Source: Pisolithus tinctorius
Lineage: Eukaryota; Basidiomycota; Agaricomycetes; Boletales; Pisolithaceae
Length of the DNA: 64,000 bases
NCBI GenBank assembly: GCA_024663395.1
Contig: JANFAH010000040.1
Location: forward strand, 1-64,000
Direction of reading: 5' to 3'
This document shows positions 1 to 11,200 of this stretch, one piece after another (within the stretch, counting starts at the first letter, position 1; each line of letters opens with the position of its first letter). Both the position numbers and the translations under genes were made by a program. The notes beneath the pieces were generated by a model that worked only from the letters and a program-made list of their open reading frames with translations, did not search any database and was not told where the DNA came from.

Positions 1-1521
1 ATGTATTGCGCCTCGTAAGCCTCGTGGGGCATGAAGGATGCTCTCGTGGAACACCATGCCTGGCTTGATCGCACCACCTTGCAAGCGTGTCTGAGGTTGA
101 ATGAATCGCTTCAAGCTGTCAACCAACTCCACATATCCATTGCCAGGTTGGGCTGCTCCCACGGATCAGGCTGAGGCTGCGCAATCTTCTCAATAAACGA
201 GGTATCGATGTTGATGAAGGACTTGATCTCTCCCTAGTTACAAGCCGTCCTATGTCAGGTGACTCCACAAAATCCTGGAGAATCATACGCACCACCATCC
301 AGAACAATGCCAAGTCAGAGAGGTCGTGCTTCTCGTAACCTCCACCAACATCACAATGAGAGCCGGGAAACCACACCTGCAGGACCCCCCGTATGTCAGA
401 TATTCGAAAGGGAGGAACGTTGACAAAAGCTGACGTCCCTGCTTAATGACTTGATTGTCGCGCCAGCCACCATTGGGCATCTCCCAAAGGGTGGGCGAGA
501 AACGGTCTCGATTTTCCTGCAGAGACAGCGCATGCAGTGCAATATCGATGCTGGCCGGAAGACTGGGATCTGTTATGCCGAGGGTATCTCTGATGGGAGT
601 AAGGGGAAATTTATAGACAGAATCAACGGTGTCCCGTACGCCCACGCATCTTCGAGGAAGCGGAATTGTATCAGCAACAACAGAGAGCAAGGTCCATGGC
701 TGATTGAATGAAATTACTCACTTGATCCTGGTCTGACGCGTGCCAGATGGAATCGTCGGGTGTTGGCCATTGGCGAGAGCAGACCAGATCTTAAAGAAGT
801 CTCCGAGCTGCTCTCTCTCCAAGAGCCCAATACGGTCCTTTCACAAATGAATTTGAGTAAAGCAATCAGAAGATCTACTAAATCTACTAACAATTAAACC
901 AGATAGCTTTCGAGCTGTGTAGGCACCCCTAGTCAGGTTTGTTAATTGTTAGCAGCGGTAACTACGAAAATGACTCGCCTGGAAAATCTAGATGGCAAGG
1001 ACTTGTCAGTAGTTACAAGGGACCATTTGGATCATAGCCCACCCGAAGATACATATCTCGTCGCCCACTTCAAAATTTTGGGCGATAAACGCATATGCAT
1101 CCCGAATCTTACTTGCTGAAATATCATGAATATCCTTTTACGCAGGTAGACACCTAAAAAACTGACCCACTGCCGTGCCATAAGCCTCTGGAAAGGGGAA
1201 TGGCCGCATCAGCAACCGAGACGTTCGAATCGACGGGAACAGTCACTCAACGAAGAAGCGGAGCTGCGCCCACGAAGTTACCGTTAAAATCGGATTCAGA
1301 GCCGACCCCGCTCAAGCAGTAAAGGACTATTTGATGCTTCGGCTTATCACCACTACCTGCCTTCTGTATGTGCGTGATCTAGCTATAGACCCGCGGAATG
1401 GCTGTTGTACACAACTGGTGTAGCCCTCTCTTGACTCTGATGAACCTCCGTTGCCATGCCACACGATGGTGACCGGACGAAGCGACATACATGGATGGGA
1501 GATGGTGTGTCGAGTCGTCAT
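1..1521 (-). pseudogene. DUF2235-family alpha/beta hydrolase remnant, C-terminus beyond window edge
   Basis: Minus-strand coding fragments match the DUF2235 hydrolase domain in order: an N-terminal block from an ATG at 1521 (TIVWHGNGG), then QIVLYCLSGVGSESDF near 1320-1270, AYAFIAQNFEVGDEICIFG near 1110-1050, GAYTARKLSG near 925-895, a VGVRDTVDSVYK block near 640, ENRDRFSPTLWE near 510, and WFPGSHCDVGGGY near 373-335. The gene runs off the left edge (FIQPQTRLQGGAIKPG is still recognisable at 80-30). It looks broken: the family's DGT motif reads HGN, the first two blocks are in different frames with no convincing intron between them, and the nucleophile elbow (normally GFSRGAYTAR) cannot be rebuilt from the available splice sites. 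The family is assigned to phospholipase-like hydrolases; no substrate can be named. Confidence is high for the family and moderate for pseudogene status. Confidence 0.72.
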
Positions 1522-2105
1522 ATTTCGTGTCAGTCTCCGTTTGGGAGTGATTTTGCTGGCTTCCCTTCCGAGACTAATAATCATGAGTCCCCCCTGCGTC
1601 AGTGTTCGTTCCCAATAAGGTAACACCGGCACCAACTCTCGCACACATGCATCGGTGTTGAATATTTGAATCCACGCTTGTGGTGTAATTCAGCTTGCCG
1701 TACGAGCGTTTTCGCCTGAGACTTTGATGGTTCCTTTGACCCCACTTCCCCCTCTGATCCAGTGTCCGCACCTCTCCCCGCCTTCCCAGCTGCATCTGCC
1801 CCCCGTCAGCTCGTCTCGCTCCAATATCAACACCTCCCGCCTCTCAATCCGCCAAATCGCATGACTCCCTATCGTCACTATTCGCCACCGCTATCCTGGC
1901 CCACATCCCTCCACCGAACTTCTAGCTCTCGCGCAGACATCCTCCCTGGATCTGGCCTTCTCCATCAAAACGACACCCCTCTTCGCTCTCCATCCACCAA
2001 ATCAAACCTGCCTGATCAGAATCAAGACAATTCAAGCGCGAACAACTGCAACATCCACTGCCACCACCCGCTCCACCACAATCTCAAAAGGACAGCGATG
2101 ACAAC

Positions 2106-5100
2106 ATGCCAGCGACGAGCGACTTCGTCAAGAAATTGTACAAGTACGTCCTCTTCGCGGCCATCCTTCCGATCCACTGCTTACTTGCAATCAGGATACT
2201 TGAGGATCAATCCTTCCCACACACAGTATCATGCGGTCCAAACGGTGGTTGCTTTGTCGTAAAGGTCGGTCTTCCTACTTCTTTCTTGCTCTATCTCTCA
2301 TCAACCCGTCATCACTTTGATCGACCACGCGTTCTTACTTCTGACCTCTTCTCTTGCCCTACTCACATCTCCCCTTCCAATGGGACATGAACGACTTCAC
2401 GAAATCAATCCTCCCTCGCATGTTTAAACACTCTAATTTTGCCTCGTTTGTCAGGCAGCTGAACAAATACGACTGGCACAAGGTGGGTATGCGCATATAT
2501 CGCGTGCATCTTATATGCGCGCTCTGGTGTCTCTTATGACCAGAGGAAATTCCCATTCTGACATGTACTCCAGGTCAAAAATACCGACGGCACCCAATTT
2601 GGTGAACACTCGTGGACATTTCGACATCCTGACTTCCACGCTGACCGGCGAGAAGCCCTGGAAAACATGAAACGCAAGGTCCCTGCAGCGCGTGTATCAG
2701 CACCATCACGGTCCGCTATCGGACCCTCTACGCTGGGTCGTTCTGGCTCAGCCGGACCCCTAGGTGGCGAATTGAAATCTTCCCAAACGCAAACCAACAC
2801 CCTCGCGTCGCATACGAGTGCACTGCAGAACCAGCATTCAGCGCTCCAGTTGCAGATGACCGCCTTCTAGTCCCAAGCCAACGCATCGCATGCTCAAAAC
2901 GCAACTCTTCAATACGTCACAACAGGATTGCAGAACGCCGTGTCTGGCTTTCAGAACGGAATGTCAGGGTTACAACCGCAAGTCGCGGCGCTGCAGTCTC
3001 AGAACGACTCTCTAAGGACACGGTTGGTAGGTCAGAGGATCGAGTGAGAGGTTTGGAAAGGTATTACAAGGACGTGCTTGGAGAAATGGTTCGTTTCCAG
3101 AGGAATCTTGCTCAGCAGGATGGTTTGATGCAGAGTTTAGTGCAATATTTTCTGCGTGCGGAAGGCGGTGAGTCTGCTTACTTTTTTTGGTCTGGATCTT
3201 GCTCTGTTCGTTAGTGTTCCGTGTTATTTGGACCAAAGAAATGGTTGGGTTGTCAAGGGAAACTAGAAGAGGGGAGTTGGGTCGTGGGTGCAATGGATCC
3301 TTGCACCCTACCCCGTGTACACTGTGCCTGCGTCTCCGATGCACGTTCGCATACTCATCGTTGTTCCTCAGCGAAGCACAAAGATTCCGTTTGCGCAACA
3401 TCCATCGCACCCGGACCAGCACCACCTACAGCTGGCCTTGCAAATAACTCTCAGCAAATACAAAAACCCCATACATCCGTAATGCGTCCCCCGACAAGAT
3501 CAGGGTCTCTGGGACACAGTATGACTCCCAACATGCATCCACCCCCGTCCACGTTCGGACTGTCGACAAAAATGTCGACCACGGCGACTGCGATGTCAGC
3601 GACGTTGCTGGCTTCGCAACAGCCGCAGCCAAGTCCGTTTTTGCGGCCGCTCACTGCGTCTCATTCGCAGCACATGGTCGGATCCCATGGACATGGACAT
3701 GGACCGCCCACGACGTCTACGTCGTCATCGACACTTTTTCGGGCACTATCAAGAAGTCAGGCTCAAGCGCAATCCCAATCCCCGTCTCCATCAGTTTCAC
3801 AAGCACAAGGTTAGGCGCAAGGACTTGCTGAGCCACCCATACAATCTATTCAATCGATTCTATCTATGCAAGAACAGATATCTTCCATGCGAGAAACAAT
3901 CCCTCTCTCGCAAACGATTCCATCTGTGCATTCACCCATGCAGGAATCAATGTCTTCCTTACCGCAAGCGACATCGATGCAACAAATGGTGTCGGCTATG
4001 CAAACGATGCAACCCATGCAGCAGGTTCAGCTTTTACCTGTCCATGAGACCCATCGTGTGCTGGGGTTGGTTGGGGATCATCGATATCCGGATCCGACCG
4101 CGATTGCGAGGGCGAGTTTGGCACAGATGAATGAGATGTCGAGGAAGGCTGGGGCGTCTGCTGAAATGACGAGTAGTGGTACAGGTTCGGGAAATGGAAC
4201 GAGACCGGAGGGGACGGATATGACGAGTGGTGATGCTCCTTTTCTAATCCCTCCGGATACATCCTGGGACGGGACGGTCCAAACGGTTCACGAGGGATTA
4301 CAGGTGTTCACATTGGGAAATTTGCTTCCGAGGAGTGCGCTTGACGATGCGAATGGAAATTGGACGTATGGTGGGGATATACCTGGTACGCCAAATATGA
4401 ATGGGGGTGGGAATGGAGGCGGGAATGGATGTGCTGATGAAGACGGTGTAGGTGGAATTGGGGAGTGCGAGGGGGAGGGGTTCGAGAAAGAGGAAAGTCC
4501 AGGTGCTGCAGAAGTCGTGCGACCTACGCCCACAAACCCCGGCGTCCGAGAATCTTCATCAGCAACTTCCGGAGCCGCGACGCCTTCGTCTGGTGGAGGG
4601 CAGAAACTGCGAGTCAGGAGGTCAACGTTCGTCCCGGGATGGGCAGTCCCGCCACGCGTACTTCTTGTCGACGACGATGCGGTGAGCAGGAGACTGAGCA
4701 GCAAGTTTTTGCAGGTATTCAGGTGCGCGGTTGACGTGGCAGTGGATGTAGTGGGAGCGGTGAATAAGATGAACTTGGAAAAGTATGATTTAGTGCTGAT
4801 GGTGAGTTGATCTCTTTACGTGGCGGCGCCCATTGGGGCCGGCTGTTGACACACTTCGGGCTTTAGGACATTGTAATGCCCGAGATGGACGGTATATCGG
4901 CCACATCGTTGATCCGCCAATTTGATCACGTTACGCCTATCATCTTAATGACAAGTAATTCGCGTCCGAGCGAGAGGAAGGGTTGTTGGATATATTGGAG
5001 GTGAGATCCTTTCTGTACCGTATTTTCTATTTGTGCTGCGTGTGATGTGGCAGGATGGGGCTTACGAAGTTATGATCTTGTACAGAAGCACCTCATGCAT

Positions 5101-5624
5101 CTCAAGGTCATCCAGGAGATGTCGAGGGTCCCGAGGATACCATGTGCTCCGCGTCTCTCGACAGATAATTCGTTGACGGATGCGCTCGTACCCGCTTCGG
5201 CGACCCTTCTGCTGCTACTACATCGACGTCTTCCGCGTCCTCCTCGGGGACGACTGTGGCTTATTCTGGAGGGGACGGCGGTGGAATTGGACCGCCATCG
5301 GCATCCGCGAACGCGGAGGGTGTAGATGGCAACGGAAATGGTCCGTTGTTCATTGGTGGGGTTGGGACTGACATACGGATTGATCCGCTTGCCGGGATGG
5401 GGCTGACTGAGGAACGATATCAAGCGATCCTCAAAGACCTCGTGAACGGTGATAATTTGGGGGTGCCGGAAGGGTTTAGCTTTGATATGATAGAAGACGA
5501 AGGCATTGTCGATGTGGGTGTAGGTCTTAGTGAAGGGATGAGTGTCGGTATGGGTATGGGGGAGAAGAGGGGTTTGGAAGAGGAGCAGGATGGAATAAGG
5601 GAGGTGAAGAGGGAACCCGTTTGA
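2106..5624 (+). pseudogene. skn7-like: Skn7/Prr1-like HSF + response-regulator transcription factor, decayed
   Basis: The N-terminal HSF-type DNA-binding domain starts at ATG 2106 (SDFVKKLYK, then ILEDQSF after a short intron, [53 protein letters not shown]). A coiled coil, a long Gln/Ser/Pro-rich linker and a receiver domain follow (RVLLVDDDAVSRRLSSKFLQ at about 4650, phospho-acceptor DIVMPEMDG at 4867, TSN at 4950). In yeast Skn7 this architecture serves oxidative and cell-wall stress responses downstream of a histidine kinase. Lesions seen: the intron after FVVK (about 2263-2388) contains no AG, so its acceptor is gone (TGG where TAG is expected); conserved VSWG reads VSCG; an in-frame TAG lies at about 2868 and another at 3812; frame changes occur near 3040 and 5200; and a deletion near 4970-4978 removes about 20 residues, including the conserved Lys-Pro of the receiver. 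It is almost certainly non-functional in this copy. A functional allele elsewhere is likely but unseen. Confidence 0.82.
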
Positions 5625-6699
5625 AGTACTGGGTTGAGGCTGACGGTGATCTGCTCCCCTCCTATCTTTCCCTGCCCCAAGTGATTCTAGCCTCGCCCGC
5701 CTTCGATCAACCGCCCGTGTCGTGGCATTCCTCTCAATGTCTATGGCGATGCCAGCGCCCGCTACTTATGGTCATGTTCCTGGTATTGTCCCCCAACTCG
5801 GCATCTTTTCTGCTGCATCAAGTTCTCCGCATCTCCTGTTTGTCGTCGCGGTTGCATCTAGCCCCGCGAACGTCGTTACTTCTTTGTATACCACCGTCGT
5901 TCGATTTCAAGCACGACGTTCTAATCCAACCATCACACACACGTTGACGCGCTGCACACGTCACACAGTGGTACCCCACTACAACGACCTATTCACTCAC
6001 CACGCCGGCAATACTTATGACGACGCACGCACGCATGCACGCATCTTATGACTTGCACATATGCAATTGGTTTTTTTCCCGGCTTTTTCATGCTGATGAT
6101 TTTTTGCACATCTGTACCCATTGACAAACTCTTTTTTCTCTTTCTTTTTTTCACGCATGCCTACAATGCTATCTTGTCGTTGCTATCGTATAGGAATTTA
6201 CTGCGTGATGAATCGATAATGATTATGTGCCGACGGTAATCTTGGATATATATAAAAGTCATCAACTGAACGAGCCTAATACATAGGCGTTACATTTGAT
6301 TCGAATACATGTATGAAGAATACGTGTATGCATATTTGTAGATCTGTGATCATGGCGGGGACGTGGGTACAGATACTCTAACAATGACACGGAGATGCGG
6401 TATACGCTGCGGAAACGTTAAGCGGTACTAAGTGAGGATAGATGACAATTTCGACTTGAATTCGGAGGTGTACCGCACGAAACGATTCAATCTTCGAGGA
6501 TTGGAGACCCTAACGGCGAGATATATCTAATTATATAGACTAGTCCTCTACTCGAAACATTAGTATCTGTGGAACGGTTCTACCAGAAGCTAGACAGTAA
6601 AGCTCAAATGACGGATGAAAAGACACCATACCCACAACCGGGAAATGACAACGAGAATGGAATGGCTGTGGAATTCAAGTGTGTCCCAAGGGCAGCTTA
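5625..6699. other. Intergenic, no gene recognised
   Basis: This stretch is the 3' flank of the Skn7-like gene (pyrimidine-rich to about 6200) followed by AT-rich DNA. Short open frames here have no family resemblance or splice structure. It ends at the stop codon of the minus-strand BTB gene. Confidence 0.5.
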
Positions 6700-8051
6700 C
6701 TAGCCAAGCCAACGGTCCACCTTTTCCAACACCACAGCCTGCTCCTCTGTCCACTCTTCCCTTTTCTCCCGCACACAGGCAGGACATAATCCCTCAGCTG
6801 CCCAATCGAGTTGCTTTATGAATTCTAGGGTCTCGAGAGGTTTGTACACCCCACCATCTGAGATCGCGGAGGGGATGATGAGTGACATCCATTTATCGGC
6901 GAACACGTCCGTGCATGCCATATGTGGCGTTGTGGGCTGGGAAAGAAGAGCGTTAAACAGGAGCGAAAGTTGTAGTTAATGGGCGTTCGATGAGGAAGGG
7001 AGAGGGGGGATCATTCATTGCGTGCCACGTCCAACTGGCGGTTTCGGGTACGCACAAGAGACCAACAAAGGATCGCACCTACCGGTGTGAACACTATGGG
7101 CGTGAAATGATCCACAATCCCAGCCATCAACCTGCCGCATCTCTCTACATCTGCAGGCGACAAAACAGCGTGTCTGGTCTTCGAATCTTCGACGATGCCA
7201 TCTTGACCATTCGCCAGAGTGTTTTCTCTGTTGTTCACTTCTTCTTTTCCTTCCTCCTCTTCTGTTTCGAAGTCGGTTGTCGTGACGAGGCTGTAATAAA
7301 TGCCCTTTCGGATCTGAGGACGAGCACAATTATTTTCCGGTATGAAAACGTCTTGTTCACGCAATGGGATCGATCCAGACATAAGTACGTCCGAATACAG
7401 GTATAATAAAATGGCTGAGCCGACGGAGACAGACTCACCGATCTGATGTCATACGACGTCGTCAGTGCCAATGCCTCCTCGAGATGATCGGGATGCGTAA
7501 ATGGCAAAGGACCACTTGAAAACATCGCTTCTAAGTAGCTTCGTGCGAGAGCGTGTAAGCCGGGAAAGTCGAGTTGGGATGGGGAGGACACGCGGAGGAT
7601 CGAAGCGACGTGATTGAATGGAGATTTTGATGATAGGGGGCTGTGAGGAGGAAGGGGGGAAGTTCAATCGTCATTATAGCACCTGATATCGGGCCATGGT
7701 TGTTGCAACGTAGACACGGAAAAACGCTCACGTATCATGGTATAGATGTTCCAGCAATGACACGAATTCTTCCACCCGCACGCCAAGTTCAGGTGGGACT
7801 GTCACCTTTGATATGCGCGAGTTACCAGACTCGACTGACTCCCCTTCGTCTGTACCCGGGCCTTTGAGAACGCGGCCAAAGTATGTCGAGTGTCGAGCGA
7901 GCAGGCTCGAATGTAGTTTGAATAGAACTGTGGCTTCCTCCAGGACACGATTGCTGAGTGTCTAGTGGATGGTGACGATGAAGGAACCATCATTGAACCA
8001 GTACTTGGCGTGCTTGTCACTTCGGATCGCTATTGCATTGGATAATGGCAT
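6700..8051 (-). pseudogene. BTB/POZ domain protein, four exons, premature TAG
   Basis: Proposed exons (minus) are 8051-7732, 7640-7439, 7313-7083 and 6936-6700, with GT...AG introns and consistent phases. The BTB core is visible as KYWFNDGSFIVTIH, LFKLHSSLLARHSTYF and VEEFVSLLEHLYHD. The distal helical part includes LDFPGLHALARSYLEAMF, HPDHLEEALALTTSYDI, KGIYYSLVTTTDF, LSPADVERCGRLM and the C-terminal EGLCPACVREKREEWTEEQ. This matches a large agaricomycete family of BTB proteins with unknown partners. One defect is seen: codon TAG at 7962-7964 in exon 1, where the paralogous copy at 15.0-15.8 kb has Trp (TGG), so a single G-to-A change explains it. The start is shared with a divergent GTPase gene 200 bp away. 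It could still be expressed if the stop is a sequencing error. Confidence 0.75.
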
Positions 8052-8250
8052 ACTCCTCGACGTCCAAGATGGACAGGTAATGATGCGCACCGATACCGAA
8101 AGAGTTACATAAGCACATGCGTAAGTGAGAAGATAGGCGCCTTGATATCGGAAGGACTTGCTCAACACCGCGACGACGGGCTTCACGCTGGTCTCCCGCA
8201 CGTCTGAAACTCCGCATTTTTAAGTACACCGAATCGTATCTTACATTCAC
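8052..8250. promoter_or_regulatory. Divergent intergenic region between BTB and GTPase genes
   Basis: About 200 bp separates the BTB start codon (minus, 8051) from the GTPase start codon (plus, 8251), so both promoters must lie here or overlap the first exons. No clear TATA box is visible. The inference rests only on gene layout. Confidence 0.4.
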
Positions 8251-11200
8251 ATGGCTCCTGGTCGTATCAAGAAGTGGTTCAAGTCGCTCGGCAGTGATTC
8301 GCATCGCGCCCGCCAGAGCGATCCACGCGATATAGCTCCTGCTGCAACTGAAGCTGCGGCTGCAGGTGTGATATTGTTCTAGCCTACAAAACATGACATA
8401 CTTAATATGGGGACACAGAGGCTGGCGATCTTATTGGTGATGTGGCGAATCCAGTTCCCCCTCCGGAAGGTATTATTGTTGCTCTTCGTGAAATCTAAAT
8501 TGTTTAATGCTGAGTCTCAGCAACTGCGTCTTCTGGGCCGGTTTACCGTCTCAATTCTGAGATGGCTCAAGAATACATGAAAAACATCAAGCGCTTTCGA
8601 ATTCTGGTGATGGGCAGAGCGAATGCCGGTAAAACCACCATCCTCCAAAGAGTGTGCAACTCTACTGAAAATCCGGAGATCTTTGATGGAAAAGGAAACA
8701 AGGTATAGTTCTATAGGGTCGGTAGAATCCTGTGACATCTGTCTAACAATTTTCAGATTGATGATACTATCGTGCAGGGCACTTTGGCAGTAAGATGCCA
8801 CCTTGACTTGTGGAAACTCATATGAATGCTGAATGCTCCCAGCGTGGCTACCATAGAATTGAGCATGAGCTCATTTTTCAGAGTAACCTGGGCTTTGTGT
8901 TTCACGATTCTTGTGGGTTTGAAGCAGGGGCTGCAGAAGAGTTTGACCAAATGAAGGACTTCGTGGTTGACCGTGCAGCCACCCCCAAGGTGAATGAACG
9001 AATCCATGCCATCTGGTAAGGAATGCAGTGTGTGTGACTACAGTCTAAGGCAACAGAACATAGGTTTTGCATCCCCATGACTGAGAACCACAGGACAGTA
9101 ACTGCTGCTGAGCAGAAGTTCTTCAATGAGTGTGACACAGGACATGGTGAATTCTTTTGCTGGGATGATTGTCATATAACTAAGGACCTGTCTAGTGCCT
9201 GTGATAGTGTTGTTGACAAAGGTGGATACCTTGAATCTGGATGCAATTGAAGAACTTGAGGATGAAGGTTGGGAGATAGAAGGAGCACAGGAAAAGATTG
9301 CAGAAAAGGAACAGGAGTTGTTGAAAAAGTGGCTTGCACACATACAACATGAGCTTGGCAAGTGCAAGTTTCCACCTAAAGGATATGTGACACTTCAAAG
9401 TGGGTATTCTGTCACTCAGAGGTAGTGCTACTAGAAAATCCTGGTGGTGGCAGAGATGCATCAAGAGAGTGCAGACTGCAGTGCTGTGATGGATTACACA
9501 GCAAATGTGTTGAATGAGGAAGGTTTACAAAGGTTACTTATATCAACACAGCAGTCAAGTATTGCACTGTGTGTTCAATATGCTGTGGACAAGTAAGTAA
9601 GCAAGTATGTTTTGGTGCAGATACTGATCTTCTGAAGGACATTGAGAAACAGAATGGAGCTAGGTTTCAAGGGAAGATTGCAGGTGGATGCAAAAGGATT
9701 GGAATGTGATTTGCTGAAATGGTTTCCAAATTGTGATGTAAATGTCAAAATTCTTCCAACATATGGAGTGAATGACACTCCCATTTCATGTTCTCTTGCA
9801 TGTATTAACAGGATGTGAGTAATTAATGGCATGGCCATGCTGGATTTACTGACTAGGGTCATTCATACTTGATGTTGATGGCATGGCAGTATGTGAGTGA
9901 CTTCATGTCATGGTTAGTTGGATGTCTGCTCAATGGCCTCACTTGCACTCTTGATGTTGGTGGCATGACAGTGGGTGAGTGATTTGATGGCATGTTTAGC
10001 TGGATGTCTGCTCAATGGCCTCACTTGCTCTCTTGATGTTGGTGGCATGACAGCATGTGAGTGATTTGATGGCATGTGTAGTTGGATGTCTGCTCAATGG
10101 CTTCACTTGCACTCTTGATGTTGGTGGCATGACAGGCTGTGAGTGATTTGATGGCATGTTTAGCTGGATGTCTGCTCAATGGCCTCACTTGTGCTCTTGA
10201 TGTTGGTGGCATGACAGTGGGTGAGTGATTTGATGGCATGTTGAGCTGGATGTCTGCTCAATGGCCTCACTTGCACTCTTGATGTTGGTGGAATGACAGG
10301 CTGTGAGTGATTTGATGGCATGTTTAGCTGGATGTCTGCTCAATGGCCTCACTTGCACTCTTGATGTTGGTGGCATGACAGGCTGTGAGTGATTTGATGG
10401 CACATTTAGCTGGATGTCTGCTCAATGGCCTCACTTGCACTCTTGATGTTGGTGGCATGACAGGTTGTGAGTGATTTGATGGCATGTGTAGCTGGATGTC
10501 TGCTCAATGGCCTCACTTGCACTCTTGATGTTGGTGGCATGACAGCATGTGAGTGATTTGACGGCATGTTTAGCTGGATGTCTGCTCAATGGCTTCACTT
10601 GCACTCTTGATGTTGGTGGCATGACAGGATGTGAGTGATTTGATGGCATGTTTAGTTGGATGTCTGCTCAATGGCCTCACTTGTGCTCTTGATGTTGGTG
10701 GCATGACAGTGGGTGAGTGATTTGATGGCATGGTTAGCTGGATGTCTGCTCAATGGCCTCACTTGCACTCTTGATGTTGGTGGAATGACAGACTGTGAGT
10801 GATTTGATGGCATGTTTAGCTGGATGTCTGCTCAATGGCCTCACTTGCACTCTTGATGTTGGTGGCATGACAGGCTGTGAGTGATTTGATGGCACATTTA
10901 GCTGGATGTCTGCTCAATGGCCTCACTTGCACTCTTGATGTTGGTGGCATGACAGACTGTGAGTGATTTGATGGCATGTTTAGCTGGATGTCTGCTCAAT
11001 GGCCTCACTTGCACTCTTGATGTTGGTGGCATGACAGCGTGTGAGTGATTTGATGGCATGTTTAGCTGGATGTCTGCTCAATGGCTTCACTTGCACTCTT
11101 GATGTTGGTGGCATGACAGGATGTGAGTGATTTGATGGCATGTTTAGCTGGATGTCTGCTCAATGGCCTCACTTGCACTCTTGATGTTGGTGGCATGACA

